From Ancylobacter amanitiformis (GTDB lineage: Bacteria > Pseudomonadota > Alphaproteobacteria > Rhizobiales > Xanthobacteraceae), in assembly GCF_030814815.1 (NCBI RefSeq), contig NZ_JAUSVR010000018.1:1-64000 (forward strand): DNA of 64,000 bases. Reading direction: 5' to 3'. Every line of letters starts with the position of its first letter. Positions within the stretch are counted from its first letter, which is position 1. The translations under genes and the position numbers were made by a program. Positions 57,736 to 64,000 of the stretch are shown here, in pieces. The notes beneath the pieces were generated by a model, which was not told the DNA's origin, ran no database searches, and saw only the letters and a list, made by a program, of their open reading frames with translations.

Positions 57736-58815
57736 TCAGGCCTGGGAGGAGGCCGGGAAGACCCAGACGCTTTCTGGGGGGAATTCGCACCACACCGCAC
57801 CGGGGGAAAGCTTCCGCGTGCCGTGGGCCTTCACGTTGAAGCTTCCCCGACGCAGGCGATATTCCCAGCGATCGCCGAGATAGAGGCTGTCGTCGAGCTG
57901 CATCTCGATCCGGTGCGGTCCGGGCGAATCCGACACCGAAATCTGCTCGACACGGATCACAGCCTGCGCGCTCGCTGCCGGGGCAAGCCCCTGTAGTTCC
58001 CTGGCGGTGCCGTCGAGCGACCATCCCTCCCCGCCGATCGTCGCGCGGGTGCCGTCGAGCGTCGTCAGATTGCCCCGCGCGACGTTGTTCGCTCCGAGGA
58101 AGTCCGCGGCGTAGAAGCTGTTCGGGTTGGAATAGATATCGTGTGGAGGCCCCTCCTGCACGATGCGCCCGTCTTTCAGCAGCAGGATATGGTCCGCTGC
58201 CGCCAGCGCCTCGGTCTGGTCGTGGGTGACCAGGATCGCACAGATCTCCAGATCGAGGATCAGCTTGCGAATCCAATAGCGCGCCTCTTCGCGCAGCTTG
58301 GCGTCAAGGTTCGACAGCGGCTCGTCGAGCAACAGCACCCGCGGCTCGTACACCAGCGCGCGGCAGATCGCGACGCGCTGCTGCTGTCCGCCGGAGAGCT
58401 GGCTGGGATAGCGATCCGCCAGATGCCCGAGCCCCATGCGATCGAGAATGGTCTGCACCTTGACGCCGGCATCGGCGGCATTTACGCCGCGAAGCTTGAG
58501 GCCATAGCCGACATTCTCCTTGACCGTACGGTGCGGCCACAGCGCGTAGGACTGGAACACCAGCCCGATGTTGCGCTGTTCGGGCGCCAGGGCGATCTTC
58601 TTGTCGCTGTCGAGCGCGACCTTGTCGCCGATCCTGATATAGCCGAATTCGGGCTGTTCGAGCCCGGCAATGCAGCGCAGCAGCGTCGTCTTGCCGCTGC
58701 CCGAGGCCCCCAGCAGCGCGACGATGGCACCCCGGCTGGCGGTGAACGAGGCCCCCTTCAGGATCTGCAGGCCGCCCAGCCACTTCTGGACATTGTTGAC
58801 GACGAGTTCAGTCAT
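57736..58815 (-). CDS. ABC transporter ATP-binding protein (PotA/FbpC-like)
   Basis: A 359-residue ATPase: Walker [17 protein letters not shown]-loop [13 protein letters not shown], signature LSGGQQQR, Walker [15 protein letters not shown] and H-loop VTHDQTEAL, followed by a C-terminal TOBE-type regulatory domain (about residues 240-359, ending [13 protein letters not shown]). The start overlaps the permease stop by 8 bp. It powers import through the fused permease. Confidence 0.93.
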   Translation of the reverse strand: MTELVVNNVQKWLGGLQILKGASFTASRGAIVALLGASGSGKTTLLRCIAGLEQPEFGYIRIGDKVALDSDKKIALAPEQRNIGLVFQSYALWPHRTVKENVGYGLKLRGVNAADAGVKVQTILDRMGLGHLADRYPSQLSGGQQQRVAICRALVYEPRVLLLDEPLSNLDAKLREEARYWIRKLILDLEICAILVTHDQTEALAAADHILLLKDGRIVQEGPPHDIYSNPNSFYAADFLGANNVARGNLTTLDGTRATIGGEGWSLDGTARELQGLAPAASAQAVIRVEQISVSDSPGPHRIEMQLDDSLYLGDRWEYRLRRGSFNVKAHGTRKLSPGAVWCEFPPESVWVFPASSQA

Positions 58816-60568
58816 GGACCTTGGCTCCCAGGCGCAGCGCGAGGGTGAGACCTCCCGCGGTCAAGAGAATGCTGATGAAGGCGAGAGCAGCGATCGTATC
58901 CATGGCTCCGGTCTGCAGGAGCGAGACCATCAGGGAGCCGATCACCTCGGTACCGGAACTCATGAGATAGACGCCGGTGGCGTATTCGCGCAGGAAGATG
59001 ATCATGATCAGCGCCCACGCGCCTACCAGCCCGGGCCGGACGATGGGAATGACGATGTCGCGCCAGGTCCTGCCCAGGGTCGCGCCCGTGGTCCGGGCAG
59101 CCTCCTCCAGTTCTGGACCGACCTGGATCAGCGTGCCCTGCAGCAGGCGCAGCCCATAGGACAGGCCGACGACGACGTAGGCGACGAACAGGCTGACCAG
59201 CGTCGGGCGCAGCGGCGTGAGCAGCGGCACGAACAGGAAAACCCAGAAGAAGGCGAGACCGATCACGAGCCCGGGAAGGGCGCGCGGCAGCAGCACGATG
59301 TAGTCGAGGACCGTGTTCGAAAGGCCGGTATTCCGGTGCCCCGCCAGGCCGACCAGCAGGTAGATCAGCACGGCGATGGCGCCGCCGACCACGGAGAGCA
59401 GCACGGTATTGAGGATTCCGCGGAACAGGCTGGGCACCGACATCAGGTTGTCGAAGTTGGCCAGCGTCAGGTGATCCATGAGATTGACGCCCTGGCCCCA
59501 GGCGTCGACGAAGGCGCGCAGCGTGATGCCACCGATCGGCAGCACGACGGCGACGAACAGCCAGAGGCCGATCAGCGACAAGGCGAGCACCTGTCCGCCG
59601 CGACCAAGCTTCAGCGACGTCGTGCGTCCTCCTTTGCCGCCGAGCGCCGCGTAACGTCGGCTGTGGCGCAGGATACGGCGCTGGAAATAAACCAGCGGCA
59701 GGGTGATGAGCACCAGCACCATCGCGACAACGGCCATGAGCTGGTAGGTAGGCACGCCGAACAGCGTGGTGAGCTTGTAGATATAGGTCGTCAGCACCAT
59801 GATCCCGTTGGGATCACCGAGGACGAGCGGAATGCCGAACGTCTCGAATCCGAGCAGGATGTTGAGCGACGCCGCGAAGACGAGAGCGGGCAGCACCATC
59901 GGCAAGGTCACGTCCCGCGACACGCGCCAGATGCCGGCGCCTGTGGAGCGCGCGGCCTCCTCAAGGTCAGACGGCAGATTCCGCATGGCCGACGATACAT
60001 ACAGATAGACATGCGGCACATGGCTGAGACCGGCGATAGCGATGAGGCCGCCGAGGGAATAGAGATTCCACGGCACGAAGCCGATCGTCTCGCGAAAGAA
60101 GATCGACACGAAGCCGGAAGGGCCGATCGCCACCGTGTAGCCGAACGCCAGGACGATCGACGAGATGAACATCGGCATCAGGACCAGGATCTCAAGCAGC
60201 TTCTTGGCCTTGATGTCGGTCCGGGTCAGCAGGAAGGCCAGGATCGAGCCGAGCGGCACCGCGACGGCGACCATGCCGAACGCGAAGAGGACCGTCGTGC
60301 CCAATGCTTCGTAGAAGGATGGATCGCTCAGGATATAGCGATAGGCATCCAGGCTGAGCTGGCTTCGCGGACTGAAGAACGGCCCGTCGAGAAAGCTCTG
60401 GTAGACAATGAGGCCGACCGGGCCGAGCACCGCAATCGCCAGCGTTCCGATGACACCGATGCGGAAGGGGGCGGCGTCCAGCCTGCGGCGCAGATAGGGC
60501 GGACGGGCGGCTGGTTGAACCCAGGATCCCGAGGTCACAGCTGGGCTGTTGTCGACGTTCGTGGCCAT
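58808..60568 (-). CDS. Fused ABC transporter permease, iron(III)/2-aminoethylphosphonate type
   Basis: A 586-residue protein with two permease halves and about 12 membrane helices. Each half has an ATPase-contact loop: LEEAARSTGAGIWRVSRDVT in the first and LEEAARTTGATLGRTWRDIV in the second. Such tandem permeases occur in FbpB-type and organo-acid importers. ATG 60568 starts MATNVDNSPAVTSGSW. Only one permease gene is needed, consistent with the operon order receptor, permease, ATPase. Confidence 0.92.
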   Translation of the reverse strand: MATNVDNSPAVTSGSWVQPAARPPYLRRRLDAAPFRIGVIGTLAIAVLGPVGLIVYQSFLDGPFFSPRSQLSLDAYRYILSDPSFYEALGTTVLFAFGMVAVAVPLGSILAFLLTRTDIKAKKLLEILVLMPMFISSIVLAFGYTVAIGPSGFVSIFFRETIGFVPWNLYSLGGLIAIAGLSHVPHVYLYVSSAMRNLPSDLEEAARSTGAGIWRVSRDVTLPMVLPALVFAASLNILLGFETFGIPLVLGDPNGIMVLTTYIYKLTTLFGVPTYQLMAVVAMVLVLITLPLVYFQRRILRHSRRYAALGGKGGRTTSLKLGRGGQVLALSLIGLWLFVAVVLPIGGITLRAFVDAWGQGVNLMDHLTLANFDNLMSVPSLFRGILNTVLLSVVGGAIAVLIYLLVGLAGHRNTGLSNTVLDYIVLLPRALPGLVIGLAFFWVFLFVPLLTPLRPTLVSLFVAYVVVGLSYGLRLLQGTLIQVGPELEEAARTTGATLGRTWRDIVIPIVRPGLVGAWALIMIIFLREYATGVYLMSSGTEVIGSLMVSLLQTGAMDTIAALAFISILLTAGGLTLALRLGAKVHD

Positions 60569-60593
60569 GTTCACCAATCTCGCGAGAGAGGAA

Positions 60594-60617
60594 GCGCCGC
60601 GCGCGCAGGCGCGGCGC
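60594..60617. repeat. Hairpin between receptor and permease genes
   Basis: GCGCCGCG (60594-60601) and its complement (60610-60617) around an 8-nt loop, in the 63-bp gap after the binding-protein stop. No T-run. It probably stabilises the upstream receptor mRNA. Confidence 0.5.
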
Positions 60618-60631
60618 CAACGACGCAGGGC

Positions 60632-61735
60632 TCACGAGCCGGCGAGCGACGCTTTCCACTTCTTGAAGAATTCGACGCGAACCTGCGGCTTCATGTACTC
60701 AAGAAGGTCTTCGTCGAGGGCGATCGGCTTGAGATTGCCGCCCACGCGCTCGTTCAGCGTCGCCAGGTTGAAACCCTTGTCGGTGTCGGTGCGCACGGAG
60801 GGCAGGCCATTGGAGGCAAGGGCGTTCTGCCCGTCCCTCGATAGGGCAAAGTCGATGAAGAGCTTGGCCGCGTTGGGATGCGGCGCGCCCTTGGTAATCG
60901 CCAGCACGCGGGAGAAGGCGGGCGTGTAGTCGGTCCCGAAGGCAACCCCCAGATTAGGGCTCTGCTTGACCCAATCGAGCGCGTAGGAACCGATAATGTT
61001 GAACGCGAGGACATTCTCGCCCGAAACGACCGTCTCCTTCATCGAGCCGGAACTCGAATAGGTACGACCACCCGCGGCACCAAACGCCTTGGCCAGATCC
61101 CAGAAGGTGCTCGTGGCCCGCGCGTCGTTGGTGTGATGGAGGAAGCCCGAGCCGCTCTTCTCGGGATCGAAGGTCGCCACCTTGCCGCGCAGCGTATCGC
61201 GATTGTCGTTCAGGAATTTGATCAGGTCGGCGCGCGTCTTCGGGACTGACGCCTCGGGCAGCGCCTTGGTGTTGTAGATCATGCCGATCGGCTCGACGGT
61301 CGCCGCGTATAGCATGTCCTTGTAAGACGCCCATGCGGGCAGCGCCTTGGCTTCAGGCGAGACATACAAATCAATGTAATTATCTGTCGCGAGCGCCATC
61401 TGAAGATCCATGGCGGAACTCCACACGACATCAGCACCGACCTGGCCGGCGGCAGCCTCCGAGATCACGCGGTTATAGGTGCCGTTGGTTCCGAGATCGT
61501 TATACTCGATCTTTATGCCGGGATACTTGGCGCTGAACGCCTCCAGCAGGGCCTTGGCCTGCGCGCTGTCGGTGGAGGTGTAGATCGACACCGCCCCTTC
61601 CGCCTTGGCCGCCTTGACGAGATCCGCATAGCTGGACGGATAGCCTGCGGGAATCCCTCCGGCCCACGCACTGCCAAAGCTCGCGGCAGCCGTCAAAAGG
61701 CCAGCCGCCAACGCACGCATGATGGTCATACGCAT
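60632..61735 (-). CDS. ABC transporter substrate-binding protein (iron(III)/organic-acid type)
   Basis: A 367-residue periplasmic receptor with a clear signal peptide (MRMTIMRALAAGLLTAAASF...AWAG). YADLVKAAKAEGAVSIYTST, FSAKYPGIKIEYNDLGTNG and GADVVWSSAMDLQMALATD follow the SBP_bac_6/13 pattern. ATG 61735 has GGGAGGAAAG upstream. Although similar proteins bind Fe(III), the tyrosine ligands are not obvious and the neighbours are sugar-acid genes, so an organic acid or its metal chelate is more likely. Confidence 0.9.
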   Translation of the reverse strand: MRMTIMRALAAGLLTAAASFGSAWAGGIPAGYPSSYADLVKAAKAEGAVSIYTSTDSAQAKALLEAFSAKYPGIKIEYNDLGTNGTYNRVISEAAAGQVGADVVWSSAMDLQMALATDNYIDLYVSPEAKALPAWASYKDMLYAATVEPIGMIYNTKALPEASVPKTRADLIKFLNDNRDTLRGKVATFDPEKSGSGFLHHTNDARATSTFWDLAKAFGAAGGRTYSSSGSMKETVVSGENVLAFNIIGSYALDWVKQSPNLGVAFGTDYTPAFSRVLAITKGAPHPNAAKLFIDFALSRDGQNALASNGLPSVRTDTDKGFNLATLNERVGGNLKPIALDEDLLEYMKPQVRVEFFKKWKASLAGS

Positions 61736-61920
61736 TTTCTTTCCTCCCTGAATGACCGGCTGCCACAGGGGTGGCGGCCGGGCGAGTAGGCCGTATGGCG
61801 GCCCTGTATGTTTTGGACGCGGGGAGGACACCCTTGGCTTCCCTCCCACGCGTATATGGACTTTTTTATCTTAAAATCCAATTTGGCTCAAGCGAGAAAC
61901 CGCCAGCCGAACGGCGGCGA
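61736..61920. promoter_or_regulatory. Control region of the sugar-acid transporter operon
   Basis: 185 bp between the receptor start and the upstream dehydrogenase stop. It holds the AT-rich TTTTTATCTTAAAAT (61863-61877), which resembles a sequence upstream of the dehydrogenase gene. Confidence 0.45.
61862..61877. promoter_or_regulatory. Candidate GntR-type site, copy 1
   Basis: TTTTTTATCTTAAAAT shares the core TTTT(T/C)ATCT(T/A)A with TTTTCATCTAATAAAA at 63087-63102. Both are in promoter regions downstream of the GntR gene. Weak but consistent. Confidence 0.3.
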
Positions 61921-63012
61921 TCACGCCGCGCTCGTCGCTTTCTCGTCGCGTCCGATCACCGCGGCGACGCGGGCACCGAACGTGTCGGTATTGGTGGAGC
62001 CGCCCAGGTCGCGGGTGCGCGAGGCGGGATCCGCGAGCACCTCGTCGACCGCGCGTTCGATCTCGGCGCCGGCATTTTCCAGCGCCGGAATCTTGCGCTG
62101 CTCGCCGAGCCAGCTGAGCATCATCGCCGCCGACAGGATCATCGAAATCGGGTTGGCCTTGTTCTGGCCCTGGATGTCGGGCGCCGAACCATGCTGGGCC
62201 TGGGCGCAGACCAGGCCGGTCTCGGCATTGGCATTAATGGAGCCGGCAAGGCCAAGGCTTCCTGAAAGCTCGCTGGCAAGATCGGACAGGATGTCGGAAT
62301 AGAAATTGGTCGAGACGATCACGTCATAACGCGAGGGATCGCGGACGAGATGCGCGGCCATGGCGTCGATGATCACATCATCGAGTTCCACGTCCGGGAA
62401 CTCTTCATGCACCATCCGAACTTTTTCCAGAAAGAAACCGTCGGTAATGATGAAGTTGTTGGCCTTGTGAACCGCCGTCACCTTCTTGCGCCGCTTGCGC
62501 GCCAGGATGAAGGCGGCACGCGCGATGCGCTCGCAGGCATGGGCGGTGAGCTTGCGCACCGACAGCGCCACATCCGGGGTCGGCATGAACTCGCCGATGC
62601 CCTTGAACATATTGCGGTCGGGATAGAAGCCTTCGGTGGCCTCGCGCATGATCACGAGGTCCATTTCCTTGCCGCCGCGGCCGAGAAAGGCGCGCGAGCG
62701 GGCCGGACGGACATTGGCGTAGAGGTCGAGACCGACACGGAAACCGGCGGAGACGTTCGGTCCGCCCTTGTCGCGCGGGGGATAGTCCATGTGCGATTGC
62801 GGGCCGAGAATGATGCCGTCATAACCACGGGCCTTCTCGACGGTTTCCGGCCGCAGTGTCGTGCCGTATTTCTCCAGGCTGGCAAAGCCCACATCGTCAT
62901 AGTCGAACGACAGGCCGAGGCCATAAATCCGGTCCGCCGCCGTCAGCACGGCCATCGTTGCCTCGGTGATCTCCGGGCCGATGCCATCTCCGGGCAACAC
63001 AATAATCCGCAT
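61921..63012 (-). CDS. Isocitrate/isopropylmalate dehydrogenase family enzyme (tartrate/D-malate dehydrogenase-like)
   Basis: A 363-residue NAD-dependent beta-decarboxylating dehydrogenase. MRIIVLPGDGIGPEITEATM, the substrate arginines in YANVRPARSR and IMREATEGFY, the lysine in TAVHKANNFIITDGFF and the Mg-binding STNFYSDILSDLASELSGSL are all present. It lacks leucine-pathway neighbours (leuCD), so biosynthetic LeuB is unlikely. In a cluster with otnK and otnC it probably oxidises a hydroxylated C4 acid such as tartrate, malate or a tetronate. Confidence 0.88.
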   Translation of the reverse strand: MRIIVLPGDGIGPEITEATMAVLTAADRIYGLGLSFDYDDVGFASLEKYGTTLRPETVEKARGYDGIILGPQSHMDYPPRDKGGPNVSAGFRVGLDLYANVRPARSRAFLGRGGKEMDLVIMREATEGFYPDRNMFKGIGEFMPTPDVALSVRKLTAHACERIARAAFILARKRRKKVTAVHKANNFIITDGFFLEKVRMVHEEFPDVELDDVIIDAMAAHLVRDPSRYDVIVSTNFYSDILSDLASELSGSLGLAGSINANAETGLVCAQAQHGSAPDIQGQNKANPISMILSAAMMLSWLGEQRKIPALENAGAEIERAVDEVLADPASRTRDLGGSTNTDTFGARVAAVIGRDEKATSAA

Positions 63013-63118
63013 AGCGCTTCCTCCTCACGGCGGCCGCACGCGACACCGCGTGCCGGCTCTCATTCGCCACGAGAAGCATTATTGGCTTTTCATCTAATAA
63101 AAAGCAACATGGATTTTG
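63013..63118. promoter_or_regulatory. Control region between the GntR gene and the dehydrogenase
   Basis: 106 bp with an AT-rich stretch holding TTTTCATCTAATAAAA (63087-63102), flanked by GC and GC bases to form GCTTTT...AAAAGC, an imperfect dyad. A likely operator for the adjacent GntR regulator. Confidence 0.45.
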
Positions 63119-64000
63119 CTACTCGGCAGCGGCAGGCTCCGCCCCGTTGCCGGGCAGGATGACGGGCGACTTGCGCGCCAGGGCGCCGCCGAGATGCCTG
63201 CGCATGAGATAGGAGGCCTCGAATACCTCTCCTTGTTCCAACAGCACCACGATCTCCAGATGTTCGGTGCACTGGGCGCGTAACCGGCTCCTGTCGAGTT
63301 GCGCGCGATATTCCAGCAGACGGCGCATGCGGTTCACCCGCACCAGCGCCTGGTGGAAGAACGGATTGCCGGACATTCGGATGAGCTCTTCGTGAAACAG
63401 CGAGCCATTGTGCAGCAGTCGTTCCGCCGGCTGCGTGGCAATATCCGAGGACAGCATGCCTTCCTGTATGGCGCGCTGCTCGGCCAGGATCCGCCGGTCC
63501 AGCCGGAAGGTCGGCTCCAGCATGGCCGCGGGTTCGATCAGCATGCGGAAGCGATAAATCTGCTCGAAAGCTTCCGGCGTCTTCGCGACCGGTAGAAAAC
63601 GCCAGCCATAGCCGGGTTTGCGTTCGAGCCAGCCTTCGCGAACCGCGCGCATCAGCAGATCGGTGAGTTGCGATTTGGTCAGACGGTAGCGCTCGCGCAG
63701 GAACTGCTCGGTGACTTCCGCCGGAACCCGATCGGCTATCCAGTCGTCGGCCAGCCTCTGATAATCGTCGGACCCGTCAGGAAATTCAGCAAGCTCGTCG
63801 ACGAGGGCACCTGGCGTTGCCTGAGGCAGATGCTTGGCGAAGAAGCCCCGATTGGCGTGCTGCTCCAATACGCCCCGCTCGGCCAGCACCTGCAGCGCTT
63901 CGCGAACCGGGGAACGCGAGACGCCAAACTGGTCGGCAAGCTTCTGCGTGCTGAGATGCTCTCCGACGGGAATGCGCCCACCCCGGATCCACTCCTTGAT
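63119..64000 (-). CDS. GntR/FCD-family regulator, N-terminus outside the window
   Basis: At least 293 residues. The frame enters from the right edge in the winged helix (EWIRGGRIPVGEHLSTQKLA, then VSRSPVREALQVLAERGVLE). A second region, VTEQFLRERYRLTKSQLTDL and RAVREGWLERKPGYGWRF, looks like another winged helix and is followed by the FCD-type helical domain (IYRFRMLIEPAAMLEP, HEELIRMSGNPFFHQAL). An extra HTH-like segment between the DNA-binding and FCD domains is unusual. It likely controls the operon that follows it leftward. Confidence 0.88.
   Translation of the reverse strand: MKEWIRGGRIPVGEHLSTQKLADQFGVSRSPVREALQVLAERGVLEQHANRGFFAKHLPQATPGALVDELAEFPDGSDDYQRLADDWIADRVPAEVTEQFLRERYRLTKSQLTDLLMRAVREGWLERKPGYGWRFLPVAKTPEAFEQIYRFRMLIEPAAMLEPTFRLDRRILAEQRAIQEGMLSSDIATQPAERLLHNGSLFHEELIRMSGNPFFHQALVRVNRMRRLLEYRAQLDRSRLRAQCTEHLEIVVLLEQGEVFEASYLMRRHLGGALARKSPVILPGNGAEPAAAE

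Noticed and set aside
58670..60844. A 724-codon open frame on the plus strand
   Set aside because: It lies antisense to the ATPase, fused permease and receptor genes; its sequence is dominated by R, H, D, Q and G with no hydrophobic core.
61921..63012. LeuB of leucine biosynthesis
   Set aside because: Catalytic residues fit the superfamily, but there are no leu genes nearby and the neighbours are sugar-acid catabolic.
1..64000. CRISPR arrays, tRNA/rRNA genes, prophage or plasmid replication modules
   Set aside because: None seen: no regularly spaced repeats, no cloverleaf-like sequences, no integrase, capsid, repABC or mob genes.

Overview
The window is high-GC DNA with short intergenic gaps and many 1-11 bp gene overlaps. 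Gene content (several Dpp-type ABC transporters, an Asp/Glu-racemase + OtnK/OtnC set, TctABC, a DUF930-like protein, and IS481, IS5/IS427, IS3, IS110 and ISL3 elements) fits an alphaproteobacterium, most likely a Hyphomicrobiales (Rhizobiales) soil or plant-associated species. No replication, conjugation, phage, rRNA, tRNA or CRISPR genes were seen. It reads as an accessory, catabolic part of a chromosome or megaplasmid.

Layout. (1) 1-2088: an ISL3 end, small hypothetical remnants, and a dead IS481-family element whose transposase carries two copies of a ~42-bp palindromic mini-insertion. (2) 2085-17029: a peptide-type ABC transporter (binding protein on the minus strand, two permeases and two ATPases on the plus strand) with a GNAT acetyltransferase, a threonine-aldolase-type lyase, an XRE-cupin regulator, an amidase paired with a small GatC/AtzG-like protein, then a plus-strand operon of M81 (MlrC) metallopeptidase, class III aminotransferase, SDR and a multipass membrane protein. 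Related palindromes lie in three promoter regions of this block. (3) 17341-35267: about 18 kb transcribed only leftward: aldehyde dehydrogenase, D-cysteine desulfhydrase-like enzyme, SoxBDAG-type amine oxidase, class III aminotransferase, a second complete peptide-type ABC transporter, gamma-glutamyltransferase, RidA and a second amidase. Divergent from it (35776-39622) are a Rieske oxygenase, a glutamine-synthetase-like ligase and an IclR regulator. GAAC/GTTC-containing repeats occur in the shared control region and again before the second binding protein. Together these look like import and breakdown of an amide, N-alkyl or gamma-glutamyl compound whose identity cannot be read from sequence.

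(4) 39791-44974: an IS graveyard (two IS3, two IS5, an IS110 piece, an IS481 end) that has broken a small locus around a cupin gene. (5) 45262-55042: a DUF930-like protein, cupin, succinate-semialdehyde-type dehydrogenase, metallo-beta-lactamase-fold hydrolase, 2-pyrone-4,6-dicarboxylate-hydrolase-like amidohydrolase, the tripartite tricarboxylate transporter TctC / TctB-TctA, a binding-protein-like protein without signal peptide, a small monooxygenase, and trans-aconitate methyltransferase. This suggests use of di- or tricarboxylates. (6) 55093-64000: a four-carbon sugar-acid module (OtnC, OtnK, racemase-like protein, iron-type ABC transporter, isopropylmalate/tartrate-dehydrogenase-family enzyme) under a GntR/FCD regulator that runs off the right edge.

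All functional calls come from reading motifs and gene order; no database search was possible.
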